A stretch of DNA of 64,000 nt from Pseudomonadota bacterium (GTDB taxonomy: Bacteria > Myxococcota > Myxococcia > Myxococcales > Myxococcaceae): the NCBI GenBank assembly GCA_023423535.1, contig JAFAFL010000091.1:100804-164803 (forward strand), given 5' to 3'. Position 1 is the first letter of the stretch. Every line of letters begins with the position of its first letter. Below the pieces are notes generated by a model. The model saw nothing but the letters and a program-made list of their open reading frames with translations. It was not told where the DNA came from and did no database searches. Shown piece by piece: positions 45,251-53,402 of this stretch. The position numbers and the translations under genes were made by a program.

Positions 45251-45264
45251 AGAAGCATACTGCA
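45251..45264 (+). repeat. Dispersed palindrome copy 10, two mismatches (AGAAGCATACTGCA)
   Basis: Degenerate match to KGMARTATAYTKCM (mismatches at positions 1 and 6), 35 bp upstream of the boxC ATG. With copy 11 it makes a pair centred 33 bp apart, about three helical turns, so both would face the same side of the DNA. A further TGCA at 45273-45276 lies between them. Confidence 0.6.
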
Positions 45265-45283
45265 TTTGAGTCCTGCAGTCGTA

Positions 45284-45297
45284 GGAAGTATATTGCA
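45284..45297 (+). promoter_or_regulatory. Palindrome copy 11 (GGAAGTATATTGCA), probable boxR/boxC operator
   Basis: Exact match to KGMARTATAYTKCM ending five bases before the boxR ATG, overlapping its leader and ribosome site. BzdR/BoxR-type repressors are known to bind TGCA-containing repeats, so this site and copy 10 are the natural candidates for BoxR autoregulation and control of boxCB. Confidence 0.7.
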
Positions 45298-45302
45298 GGT
45301 TC

Positions 45303-46136
45303 ATGAGAGCCACACAGCGGGCAGGCAAGCGGAGCGCACCGGTACCGGCGGCAGCTCCGGCAGACGGTGGGTTGCTGACGTTCATCGGCGGACGGGTGCG
45401 CACCCTGCGCGACTCACGCGGGATAACGAGGAAGGTGCTCGCGGAGCTCAGCGGGCTCTCCGAGCGGTTCATCGCGGACCTCGAAGCGGGCAAAGCGAAC
45501 ATCTCCGTCCTCAAGCTCGCGGGCGTGGCGGAGGCGCTCGGGGTGAGCGCGGCGTCGCTGCTCGAGGGCAGCCCGTCCGAAGGCCAGGGGCCGGGGATCG
45601 TGGCGCTGCTGGGGCTGCGCGGCGCGGGGAAGAGCTCGGTGGGGAAGAAGCTCGCCGCGGCGATAGGCGTGCCCTTCTACGAGCTGGATCGCCTGGTCGA
45701 GGCCGAGGCGGGGATGAAGCTCTCCGAGATCTTCGCCATGCACGGCGAGGACTACTTCCGCCGCGTGGAGCTTGCCGCGTTGGAGAAGTTCATCGCCTCG
45801 CACCCGCGCGCGGTGCTCGCAACCGGGGGCGGCATCGTCACCTCGCGGGACGCGTTCCGCACGCTGCTCGACTGCACGCGGACGGTGTGGCTGAAGGCGC
45901 AGCCGGACGAGCACTGGGCACGCGTGGTGGAGCAGGGCGACACGCGGCCGATGGAGAACCGGCCCCACGCGATGGCCGAGCTCAAGCGGCGCCTGAAGGA
46001 GCGCGAGCCGCTCTACGCGCGCGCCCACCTCACCGTCTCCACCAGCCAGCGCGGCGTGGACGACGTGGTGCGCGAGATCGTCGCGGCGGTCGGAAGTGGC
46101 GGCAGCGGTGCGGCCTCCGGCGCTCGCCGGTCCTAG
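45303..46136 (+). CDS. boxR: BoxR/BzdR-type transcriptional regulator
   Basis: Benzoyl-CoA-responsive repressor of the box operon. The 277-residue protein has an XRE-type helix-turn-helix (residues about 30-85: FIGGRVRTLRDSRGITRK, LSGLSERFIADLEAGKANIS) and a shikimate-kinase-like effector domain (residues about 100-265: ALLGLRGAGKSSVGKKLA, FYELDRLVEAEAGMKLSEIF, VLATGGGIVTS). This fusion is diagnostic of BzdR/BoxR. Divergent from boxC across 87 bp that contain the two palindromes. The Ala/Pro-rich N-terminal 25 residues and Gly/Ala-rich tail are extensions. Immediately followed by a large hairpin. Confidence 0.93.
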   Translation: MRATQRAGKRSAPVPAAAPADGGLLTFIGGRVRTLRDSRGITRKVLAELSGLSERFIADLEAGKANISVLKLAGVAEALGVSAASLLEGSPSEGQGPGIVALLGLRGAGKSSVGKKLAAAIGVPFYELDRLVEAEAGMKLSEIFAMHGEDYFRRVELAALEKFIASHPRAVLATGGGIVTSRDAFRTLLDCTRTVWLKAQPDEHWARVVEQGDTRPMENRPHAMAELKRRLKEREPLYARAHLTVSTSQRGVDDVVREIVAAVGSGGSGAASGARRS

Positions 46137-46138
46137 TC

Positions 46139-46195
46139 GCTCCAGCGCAAGGTGGAGGCCCGGGCGGCGCCCCGAAATGGGCCCACCGCTGGAGC
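46139..46195 (+). terminator. Large nested hairpin directly after boxR
   Basis: GCTCCAGC pairs with GCTGGAGC at the outside. GGTG/CACC and GGCCC/GGGCC continue the stem after small bulges, around a 17-base loop containing GGGCGGCGCCCC. It begins two bases after the boxR stop. There is no T tract, so it may be a terminator, an mRNA-stabilising end, or a small structured RNA. Confidence 0.5.
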
Positions 46196-46271
46196 ACTGC
46201 TGGCAGACGGCGCCGGGTCGAGGTCACGACGCAGCTGAGGTTCTCTCTCCGCTCGGCTATGAGGCGCGGAC

Positions 46272-46763
46272 ATGACGCGCCCCGCTCTCAGACGCTTTGC
46301 ACGGGTCACCCTCACCGCAGTCATTGCGTGCGTCACGGTCCACGCGCCCCTCGCGCTCGCTGCCGCTCCGCAGAAGACGCCACAGCCCGCGAAGACGCCC
46401 AGGGCAACGATCGAGCGAAAGCTCCACGACAACGGCGCCGTTCGCACGGAGATGCCCGTCGTCGACGGCGAGATCCACGGTACGGCGCGCGGCTTCTTCC
46501 CCAGCGGCAAGCGCCGGTGGGAGGCGCAGTTCGTCCGGGGCAAGTACCACGGCACCATGCGCCTCTGGTTCGAGTCCGGTCAGCTCGAGTCCGAGCGCGA
46601 GTACCGCGGCGGGAAGAAGCACGGCCCGTTCGTGGACTACCACCCCAACGGCAGGAAGCTCGCGGAGGGCACCTACGAGAACGACGAGCTGGTGAAGCTG
46701 ACCGAGTGGGACGCCGACGGAAACAGGCTGCCGTCCGAAGGTGCCGCGGCGCCGGCGAAGTAG
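46272..46763 (+). CDS. Exported MORN-repeat protein
   Basis: A 163-residue protein with signal peptide (ARVTLTAVIACVTVHAPLAL) and three or four MORN-type repeats: VDGEIHGTARGFFPSGKRRW, VRGKYHGTMRLWFESGQLES, YRGGKKHGPFVDYHPNGRKL, EGTYENDELVKL. Such YwqK-like repeat proteins are common in Myxococcota, often at surfaces. The ATG at 46272 fits the signal peptide. No partner gene is evident: the box regulator is upstream and a GntR-type regulator is convergent. Function unknown. Confidence 0.75.
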   Translation: MTRPALRRFARVTLTAVIACVTVHAPLALAAAPQKTPQPAKTPRATIERKLHDNGAVRTEMPVVDGEIHGTARGFFPSGKRRWEAQFVRGKYHGTMRLWFESGQLESEREYRGGKKHGPFVDYHPNGRKLAEGTYENDELVKLTEWDADGNRLPSEGAAAPAK

Positions 46764-46782
46764 TCGAACCGCCGGCAGGGCC

Positions 46783-47556
46783 TCAGCTCGCCCTCAACAT
46801 CCTCGTTCCGGAAGCCGCCTCGTGGCGTGCGGCCTCGCGCTCTTCGACCTCCGTCCGCGCCGCTTCGAGCACGCGCGCGTGCAGGCGCAGCGTCTGGACC
46901 TCCACCGCACCGGCCACCGCGCTCGCGTCGCCGTGGAGCAGATGCTCCTGCAGCTCCAGCACGCCCTCGACGAGCACCTGCGAGTCCATCGCCGCGGCGA
47001 AGTAGGGGAGGACATGTTCTGCCGACCGCTCGAGGCTCGTCCCCAGCAGGCGGAGCGGCTCGCACCTCACCGCGATCACCGCGGCCTGGATCCCTCTCCA
47101 GCGGTAGAGCGCGAGCGCCTCCGGCGGCCCCTGCGTGAAGACGGTCTCCACCACCTGGTCCAGCGCGCGCAGCACGCGATCCCGTGGCAGCTGCCGGAGC
47201 TGGGACGCGCGCCGGAATGCATCCACCGCGAGCGACTGCTCCAGCTGCAGCCAGCTCCCGAGCGGCCGAAGTCGCTCGATCGCCGAGCCCGCCGCCTCCA
47301 GCTCCAGCGCCAGCGTCTCCACGCCTCGCCGCATGAGCAGAGGGGGCAGCCATGGCCCGTCGGCGCCTCGGAGCTCCACCAGTCCCTGCGTCACCAGCGG
47401 CGCGAGCGCAGCGCGGATCGCCGTGACGTTCACCTCGTGCTGACGCGCGAGCTGCACGAGCGGTGGGAGCTTCGAGGGCCCTGCGTCGGCGCGGAAGAGC
47501 ACCTGGTGCGCGAGCTTCTTCTGCAGCCGGTTCATCGGTCGGGTGTGCGAGTTCAT
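46783..47556 (-). CDS. GntR/FCD-like transcriptional regulator
   Basis: A 257-residue regulator. The winged helix is near residues 25-70 (KLPPLVQLARQHEVNVTAIR, PLVTQGLVELRGAD), which matches GntR-type DNA-binding. The C-terminal half is all-helical (residues about 90-245) and resembles an FCD effector domain, although the usual metal-binding His are not obvious. It could respond to an organic acid. ATG 47556 is the first in frame; M8 is an alternative. No target palindrome can be assigned. Confidence 0.65.
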   Translation of the reverse strand: MNSHTRPMNRLQKKLAHQVLFRADAGPSKLPPLVQLARQHEVNVTAIRAALAPLVTQGLVELRGADGPWLPPLLMRRGVETLALELEAAGSAIERLRPLGSWLQLEQSLAVDAFRRASQLRQLPRDRVLRALDQVVETVFTQGPPEALALYRWRGIQAAVIAVRCEPLRLLGTSLERSAEHVLPYFAAAMDSQVLVEGVLELQEHLLHGDASAVAGAVEVQTLRLHARVLEAARTEVEEREAARHEAASGTRMLRAS

Positions 47557-47724
47557 GCGCGGAGGTTGTTGCAGCGCAGGTGCCCACGAACTGCCTGCGG
47601 CAAGTCCCCGAATTCGCTACCCGTTCACGCCGTGCGCCCGCTCGACACCGTCCACGCGCGCACCGCACCGTCCACCGACGGAGTCTGGCGCGGATGCACC
47701 AGCTCGCTCTCGCGCGACGAGAAA

Positions 47725-47768
47725 GGCCCCGGCCCCCTCCGCCAGCGTGGCGCGGAGAGACCGGGGCC
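47725..47768 (-). terminator. Hairpin terminator for the minus-strand lipoprotein gene
   Basis: GGCCCCGG and CCGGGGCC enclose an inner CTCCGC/GCGGAG stem. Read on the minus strand, the hairpin is followed by TTTCTCG. It starts 24 bases after the stop at 47792. The remaining 235-bp gap up to the GntR-type gene shows no gene. Confidence 0.6.
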
Positions 47769-47791
47769 CATCCCTTCATGGATCTTTGAGC

Positions 47792-49198
47792 TCAGTGCCC
47801 GCGAAGCACGAACAGGCCCTGGCTGGTGAGCACGTAGAGCATCGGGTTCTCCACCGTGGGGTCGTACACGAGCTGCCGCACGCGGCTGCCGCCCACGCCC
47901 TGCACGCGCTCGAACTGCCCGGCCTCGTCGCGCCGCCACAGGCCCTGGTCGTCGGTGCCGATGAACAGCGAGCCGTCATCCGTGGCCGCCAGCGCGTTGA
48001 TCTTGTCGGTGGGCAGGCCGGTCACGCGCGTCCACTTCGCGCTGTTGAAGTTGCCCTCCTGCTCCATCCGCCACAGGCCGTACTCCATGCTCCCGAGGTA
48101 GTACTCGCCGTTGGTCAGCTGCTGGAAGCCGCGCCAGTGATCGAACTCCGCCAGCGAGTTGAGCTCCTGGTTGTACGTGTCGAGCTTCCACGGCGCCTTG
48201 TGGTGGTACTCCCAGTCCCCGAGCGCGGGCGGCGGCGGAAGGATGGCGATCTTCCAGTCGTTGGCGATGAGCACGTCGCCGTTGGGCGCCACGCCGAGCC
48301 CGAACACGTAGCCGATCATCAACATGTTCGGCTGGCCCGGCGGCGTCCACACCGCGTGGCGGTGCGCGTTGTACTCGAGCCCGCGGATGCGGGTCACACC
48401 GTGGTTGGTGCCGATGTACACCTCGCCCTTGTAGGGGCCGCGCATCGCCTTCGCGCAGGTGAGCACCGTGCGGTCCTCGTCGTAGTGCCAGTCGATGGAG
48501 TTGCGGATGCCCATGTTGCGGCCGCCGCCCGGGTCGGACGTTCCGGCGCTGCGGTGCAGGTGCTCGGTGAGCGTGATGCTCCCGTCCTCGTTGAGCTGCA
48601 CCACGTCGAGGTCGCCCTTCTTGAACTCCGGATCGTCCGGGTCCTCGCGGTGCGGCTGCTCGAGGTCGTAGGTCCAGTAGCCCACGTACGCCTGGTTCTT
48701 CGCGCCGCCGCAGATCACCGTCGAGCCCATGGCGAGCTTCTCGCGGCCGAAGCCGCCCGCCGCCTGGCCGATCCCGCTGACCCAGACCGGCTTGGTGGTC
48801 CCCGGCCGCAACACGCCGATGCGGTCGTCGTCGAGCAGCCAGATGTTGTACGCGTCGTCCACGCCCACCGACTGCACCTGGCCGATGCCGAAGCGCGAGC
48901 TGTAGTTGAGCAGCGGGTCCGCCGGCCACGGGCCTTCGCCCACCGGCTCCTCCGGTTCGGTGCCGCCGTCCTCTCCGCCGGTGCCTCCGTCCTCACCACC
49001 GGAGCCGCCGTCGTCGGAGCCGCCGCCTCCGCCGTCGGAGCCTCCGCCGGTGCCGCTCGGGCCGCCGCTCGGGTTGTTGCCGTTCCCGATGCCGCCATCC
49101 GGGCCCTCCGCGCCCTTCACCCCGTCGCTTCCACCGCACGCCGAAAGCGCCACCGCGCAGCCGCAAAGGGCCGCGATCCACAGACGTCGTAGCTTCAC
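47792..49198 (-). CDS. Large lipoprotein with Gly/Asp-rich spacer, possible beta-propeller
   Basis: A 468-residue predicted lipoprotein. The GTG at 49198 follows GGGAGGAG, and the signal peptide ends VALSACGG. A long Gly/Ser/Asp/Glu spacer (about residues 25-95, for example GGSDGGGGGSDDGGSGGEDG) is followed by about 370 residues with repeated units such as LATDDGSLFIGTDDQGLW, DDAYNIWLLDDDRIGVLRPG and GEVYIGTNHGVTRIRGLEYN. These look like blades of a two-component-regulator-type or NHL-type beta-propeller. Function unknown. A palindrome copy (49292-49305) is in its upstream region. Confidence 0.6.
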   Translation of the reverse strand: MKLRRLWIAALCGCAVALSACGGSDGVKGAEGPDGGIGNGNNPSGGPSGTGGGSDGGGGGSDDGGSGGEDGGTGGEDGGTEPEEPVGEGPWPADPLLNYSSRFGIGQVQSVGVDDAYNIWLLDDDRIGVLRPGTTKPVWVSGIGQAAGGFGREKLAMGSTVICGGAKNQAYVGYWTYDLEQPHREDPDDPEFKKGDLDVVQLNEDGSITLTEHLHRSAGTSDPGGGRNMGIRNSIDWHYDEDRTVLTCAKAMRGPYKGEVYIGTNHGVTRIRGLEYNAHRHAVWTPPGQPNMLMIGYVFGLGVAPNGDVLIANDWKIAILPPPPALGDWEYHHKAPWKLDTYNQELNSLAEFDHWRGFQQLTNGEYYLGSMEYGLWRMEQEGNFNSAKWTRVTGLPTDKINALAATDDGSLFIGTDDQGLWRRDEAGQFERVQGVGGSRVRQLVYDPTVENPMLYVLTSQGLFVLRGH

Positions 49199-49291
49199 CA
49201 GGTGCTCCTCCCGGGCCGGGAGTTGGCAAGCCATGTGCCGCCCAGAGCCCCTCGCGCGGAGCCGGCGAAGGGCAGGGCGGTTCACCGGGTG

Positions 49292-49305
49292 GGAAATATA
49301 TTTCC
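49292..49305 (+). repeat. Dispersed palindrome copy 12 (GGAAATATATTTCC)
   Basis: Exact and perfectly symmetrical match to KGMARTATAYTKCM, with both half-sites of the GGAA type. It lies in the 135-bp gap, 94 bp upstream of the propeller-lipoprotein start and 29 bp downstream of the GMC oxidoreductase stop. Confidence 0.85.
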
Positions 49306-49333
49306 TATGCGCGGTCCCCCAGTGCGCAGGGGA

Positions 49334-51085
49334 TCACCCGGTTCGCATCATCGAGCGAGGCGCGGCCCCACGGCCGGCAGGCCCAGCAGGCTCGGCGGAT
49401 GGCGCGCCCGAGGCCCCGGCCAACGGTGTCCCACCTGCAGAACCTGAACCCGGCCGGGCCGCCGCGCTCAGCTCGGGCCGCTCGCCCTTCGCCGGGATGA
49501 AGGTCATGGCGCGCTCGGCCAGCGCGAGGATCGTCAGCGACGGGTTCACGCCCGGGTTCGCGCTCACCGCGGAGCCGTCCACCACGTAGAGGCCCTCGTA
49601 GCCGAAGACCCGGTGCCGCGAGTCGATGACCCCGTTCTCCGCCGAGGAACCCATGCAGGCGCCGCCGAGGATGTGCGCGGTGCTGGGGATCCCCATCAGC
49701 GTCTCGGTGATCAGCGTGGCGGCCACCCCGTCGATCTTCTCCTCCACGCGACGGGCGAGCTCCGTGGCCTCGGGCATGTTGGCGGTGGGCGCGGGACCCT
49801 CGGCGACCTCGGTGACCAGCGCCTTGGCCCCGACTTTCCACACGCGGCGCCGGCGGCGCAGCCGGATGTGCCCCTCCAGCGTGCGCATGTAGAGGAGGAT
49901 CATCGTCTGCCGGGCCCAGTCGGGCACCGCGTACATCTGCAGCACCCGCACCGGGTGCTTTACGAACATCCCCAACAGGCGGCTCAGGCGCTGGAAGAAG
50001 GTGCGCCCGTCCACGTGCGGTCCGCCCAGGACCCGCAGCGCCCCCGAGCCCGCGCTGTACCGCACCGGCTCCAGGTGGGAGTGCTCGTCCGTATGCAATA
50101 TACTTCCTATGGCGATGCCCTTGGACAGGTCCACGTCCTTGCGGCGGCTCGTCACGCCGATGAGCGCCTCGCTGTTCGTGCGGACCCAGTCGCCCACGCG
50201 GTCGGAGAGTCGAGGCAGGCCGTCCGGGCTGTCCTTCAGCTTGAGCAGCAGGTCCACCGTCCCCAGCACGCCGCCGGCGAAGATGACGTTGCGCGCGGTG
50301 TAGCGGACGCGCTCGCGGTTGAAGGGCTCGCCTCCGCGCAGCGCGGTGACCTCGTAGCCCCCGGTCTCGCCCTCCAGCGGGCGGACCCAGGAGACCTCGG
50401 TGTCCGGCTCCACGCGGCAGCCGCGCCGCTCCGCCAGCCAGAGGTAGTTCTTGTCCAGCGTGTTCTTCGCGTTGAACCGGCACCCGAGCATGCACCCGCC
50501 GCAGGCGATGCAGCCGGTCCGCGCGGGGCCCTCGCCGCCGAAGAAGGGATCCTCCACCGTCTCCGCCGGCTTCCCGAAGTACACCGCCACCGTGGTGGGC
50601 CCGAACTTGTCCGCGCGCCCCGTCTCCTCGGCGAGCTCCTTCAGCACCTCGTCCGGCCGCGTCCGCAGCGGGTTCACCGTGGCCCCGAGCATCCTGCGCG
50701 CGGTCTGGTAGTGCGGCGCCAGCTCCCCCTTCCAGTCCGCGAGCCCGCCCCAGCCCTCGGCCTTGAAGAACGCGTCCGTCGGGATGGGGAGCGTGTTCGC
50801 GTACACGAGCGACCCACCGCCCACGCCCACGCCGCTGAGCACGGTGACGTGCCGGAAGAAGGTCATCCGGAAGAGGCCGCGCCACCCGAGCTTCGGCCGC
50901 CACATCCAGCGCTTGAGGTCCCAGTTCGTCTCGGGAAAGTCCCCCGCCGCGAAGCGCGGGCCCTTCTCCAGCACCAGCACCCGGTAGCCCTTCTCGGTCA
51001 GGCGCAGCGCGCTGGCGCTCCCGCCGAAACCGGAGCCGATGATCAGGTAGTCCCACTCGAGGTCGGGTCGTTCGGGCATGTTCAC
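49334..51085 (-). CDS. GMC/cholesterol-oxidase-like flavoprotein with Cys cluster
   Basis: A 583-residue FAD-dependent oxidoreductase. The FAD loop is YLIIGSGFGGSASALRLTEK, GVGVGGGSLVYANTL and STAHILGGACMGSS with VVDGSAVSANPGVNPSLTI are GMC signatures. A Cys cluster TGCIACGGCMLGCRFNAK (C-x2-C-x2-C-x3-C) resembles a Fe-S or metal site found in some sterol-oxidase-like GMC proteins. The C-terminus carries a low-complexity Ala/Pro/Gly tail. GTG 51085 and ATG 51079 are both plausible. A palindrome copy (50094-50107) encodes GSILH inside it. Possible steroid or alcohol substrate. Confidence 0.82.
   Translation of the reverse strand: MNMPERPDLEWDYLIIGSGFGGSASALRLTEKGYRVLVLEKGPRFAAGDFPETNWDLKRWMWRPKLGWRGLFRMTFFRHVTVLSGVGVGGGSLVYANTLPIPTDAFFKAEGWGGLADWKGELAPHYQTARRMLGATVNPLRTRPDEVLKELAEETGRADKFGPTTVAVYFGKPAETVEDPFFGGEGPARTGCIACGGCMLGCRFNAKNTLDKNYLWLAERRGCRVEPDTEVSWVRPLEGETGGYEVTALRGGEPFNRERVRYTARNVIFAGGVLGTVDLLLKLKDSPDGLPRLSDRVGDWVRTNSEALIGVTSRRKDVDLSKGIAIGSILHTDEHSHLEPVRYSAGSGALRVLGGPHVDGRTFFQRLSRLLGMFVKHPVRVLQMYAVPDWARQTMILLYMRTLEGHIRLRRRRRVWKVGAKALVTEVAEGPAPTANMPEATELARRVEEKIDGVAATLITETLMGIPSTAHILGGACMGSSAENGVIDSRHRVFGYEGLYVVDGSAVSANPGVNPSLTILALAERAMTFIPAKGERPELSAAARPGSGSAGGTPLAGASGAPSAEPAGPAGRGAAPRSMMRTG
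50094..50107 (+). repeat. Dispersed palindrome copy 13 (TGCAATATACTTCC)
   Basis: Exact match to KGMARTATAYTKCM inside the GMC gene. On the coding strand it gives ATA GGA AGT ATA TTG CAT, a run of codons otherwise avoided, encoding IGSILH. Confidence 0.85.
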
Positions 51086-51244
51086 GCGGGCTCCAATTCA
51101 CTCCGGCGCGGACGCAGCCGCAAGCATGCGGCACCGACACGCCCGGCCCCTCCGAAGCCATAACGCCGTCGCACACCGCCGCGCGCGAAGACGAAGCGCA
51201 CGGACGCCTGGAACGCCCGGCACGCCCGGCCGAAGGACCACCCG

Positions 51245-52780
51245 CTAGTTCGGCCGCCGCTCGCGGAGCTTCCACGCGAGGTGCGTGGCCATGGCCATCA
51301 CGGTGAGCTGCGGGTTCACGCCGAGGCTGGTGGGCAGCACGCTCCCGTCCACCACGAAGAGGTTCTTCACCTCCCACGCCTGCCCGTCCGGGTCGACCAC
51401 CGAGCTGCCCGGCCGCACGCCCATCCGGCACGAGCCGAGCGGATGTTGTGACGCGCACTCGAAGCGCCGCGCAGGGACCTTCTCGAGGTCGAACCGGCGG
51501 AAGCGATCCGCGGTGAAGGGCTCCTCGCCGAGCACCGGCATCACGACCTCGCGTGCGCCGGCGGCGAAGAAGTCGTCGGCGATGGTGCGGAGCATCACGT
51601 TCACCGTGGCCCGGTCCTTCGTCGCCATGCGGTAGCCCACGAACGGCTCGCGCCCCAGGCCGCGGCGCACGGTGCCTCCGCCCTCGTCGTGGATGAGCCC
51701 GCCGAAGATCGCCATGTGCGGCAGCTCGCGGCCCCGGCGCACGTGCTCGCGGCCGATGCCGGGCATGGTCGCGGCGAGCACGCCCGGCGGCGTGAAGAGG
51801 CTCATCAGGGTGAACCCGCGGCTCTCGAACGCGTCGCTGTAGGCGCTCTGCATCGCGCCGCGCCAGCCCTCCACCGGTTGATCGAACACCGCCATCACAC
51901 GGAAGGAGGGATGCAGGGTGAGGTTGCGTCCCACCTGGTCGCTGTCACGGCCCACGCCGCTGCGCTGGAGGATCCCCGGCGAATGCCACGCGCCCGCCGC
52001 GACGACGACCTGCTTCGCCCGGACCCGCAGCTTCCCGCGCCGCTTGCCCAGCTCATTCAACACGCGCCCGCGCACGCCCACCGCGCGCCCGCTGCCGTCG
52101 ATCTCCAGCCGGTCGGCGAGGCAGTCCGAGTAGATCCTCGCCCCCGCCCGCAGCGCCCGCGGCAGGTAGGTGAGGTCCACGCTCATCTTCGCCTGGTGCG
52201 GACAGCCGAAGTTGCAGCGCCCGCAGCCGTTGCAGTCCTTCGTGTTCCTCCGCGTCGGGTTCAGCGGGTGTCCGTTCTTCGCCGCGCCCTCGCCGAAGAG
52301 CACGGTGGAGCGCGAGCGCATCTCCACCGGGACCTCCTCCACGTTCACCGCCGCCTCGACCTCGCGGAACACCGCGTCCACCCGCGCGTCCGTCAGATCG
52401 GTCAGCCCGTGATCGCGTCGCCACTCGTGGAGCACGTAGCCCGGGGTGCGGAAGCACACGCCGCCGGTCAACAGCGACGAGCCGCCCACGCACTTGCCCA
52501 TCATCACGTTGATCGCCGGGCTGTCTCCGACCGGCTGCGTGATCGTCAGGCCGGAGTCGCGCCACATGTCGCGCACGTGCTGGCTCGGGCGGTAGCGGCC
52601 GTAGGCCTCGGGACGGTGGTGCGCGCCCTCCTCGATGAAGAGCACGTCGCGTCCCGCCTCCGCGAGCAGCGCGCCGACCACTGCGCCCGCCGAGCCGGTG
52701 CCGACGATCACGACCTCCGCCTCCAGCGCGAGATCGCCGGACGCGGTGCGCCCCTGGATGATCCCGCCGCTAGCGGACAT
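51245..52780 (-). CDS. GMC oxidoreductase with Cys cluster
   Basis: A 511-residue FAD enzyme. VVIVGTGSAGAVVGALLAEA binds FAD, GKCVGGSSLLTGGVCFR and ASQHPLGSCRMG are GMC motifs with the active-site His, and LFVVDGSVLPTSLGVNPQLT is the end block. It also has a Cys cluster KDCNGCGRCNFGCPHQAK with the same C-x2-C-x2-C-x3-C spacing as the other GMC protein. It overlaps the preceding small-subunit gene by 11 bp, so the two form a complex like a membrane-linked alcohol or sugar dehydrogenase. Substrate unknown. Confidence 0.85.
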   Translation of the reverse strand: MSASGGIIQGRTASGDLALEAEVVIVGTGSAGAVVGALLAEAGRDVLFIEEGAHHRPEAYGRYRPSQHVRDMWRDSGLTITQPVGDSPAINVMMGKCVGGSSLLTGGVCFRTPGYVLHEWRRDHGLTDLTDARVDAVFREVEAAVNVEEVPVEMRSRSTVLFGEGAAKNGHPLNPTRRNTKDCNGCGRCNFGCPHQAKMSVDLTYLPRALRAGARIYSDCLADRLEIDGSGRAVGVRGRVLNELGKRRGKLRVRAKQVVVAAGAWHSPGILQRSGVGRDSDQVGRNLTLHPSFRVMAVFDQPVEGWRGAMQSAYSDAFESRGFTLMSLFTPPGVLAATMPGIGREHVRRGRELPHMAIFGGLIHDEGGGTVRRGLGREPFVGYRMATKDRATVNVMLRTIADDFFAAGAREVVMPVLGEEPFTADRFRRFDLEKVPARRFECASQHPLGSCRMGVRPGSSVVDPDGQAWEVKNLFVVDGSVLPTSLGVNPQLTVMAMATHLAWKLRERRPN

Positions 52781-53315
52781 GGAGCGGACCTCCGCGCTGC
52801 CGCAGCGATCCGCCGGTGTAGCCGCACTCGCGCGCGACGGCCGGGTGCTCGTAATAGATCATGCAGATGATCGCCTTCGCCGCGAGCACCACGCTCGCCA
52901 GCGGGCCGCGCTCCATCGCCCGGAGCGCACGCACGCGGTCCGCCACGCTCAGCCGCCACAGGGGCTGCGGCCTGCCCAGGTGGAGCGGCGAGACGAAGCA
53001 GATGAGCAGGAGCAGCAGCTTGTACACGCCGCCGGGCCGCCACGACGCCTTGCAGAGGAGCCCGTCGAGCTCTCCCTGAAGCCAGTCCATCCGGTCCGCG
53101 GGCGCGGCGGTCACGTCGTCGCTGCTGAAGAGCGCTTCAATGAAGGCGCGAGCGGCCCGCAGCGAGAGGCGATGACGCCCCGAGGGACCGAACACCTCCA
53201 GCGAGTGCACCGGTCCGTTGGAGGGCCCGGCGGTACCACCGATCAGAGGCCCGTCGCCGTGCGCGAGCGGAAGCGGAAAGGCCGACGACGGAGGAGAAAA
53301 CGGAGGATGCCGCAT
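52770..53315 (-). CDS. Small subunit of the GMC dehydrogenase (gluconate-2-dehydrogenase-subunit-3-like)
   Basis: A 181-residue protein typical of the small subunit that precedes GMC oxidoreductases: ARAFIEALFSSDD, RMDWLQGELDGLL, RVRALRAMERGPLASVVLAA and MIYYEHPAVARECGYTGG. The C-terminus overlaps the GMC start by 11 bp. The N-terminal 40 residues are Pro/Ser-rich and look unstructured; no Tat motif is visible. It may help maturation or export of the flavoprotein, or link it to the membrane. Confidence 0.7.
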   Translation of the reverse strand: MRHPPFSPPSSAFPLPLAHGDGPLIGGTAGPSNGPVHSLEVFGPSGRHRLSLRAARAFIEALFSSDDVTAAPADRMDWLQGELDGLLCKASWRPGGVYKLLLLLICFVSPLHLGRPQPLWRLSVADRVRALRAMERGPLASVVLAAKAIICMIYYEHPAVARECGYTGGSLRQRGGPLHVR

Positions 53316-53402
53316 GTCGTCAAAGGATGCCCCCGCGGCCCCGCGCGAACAAGGCGCGCAGGTCCCACCCGCCGGGACGAAGCCCTCCGTGCAGCGCGCA
53401 CG

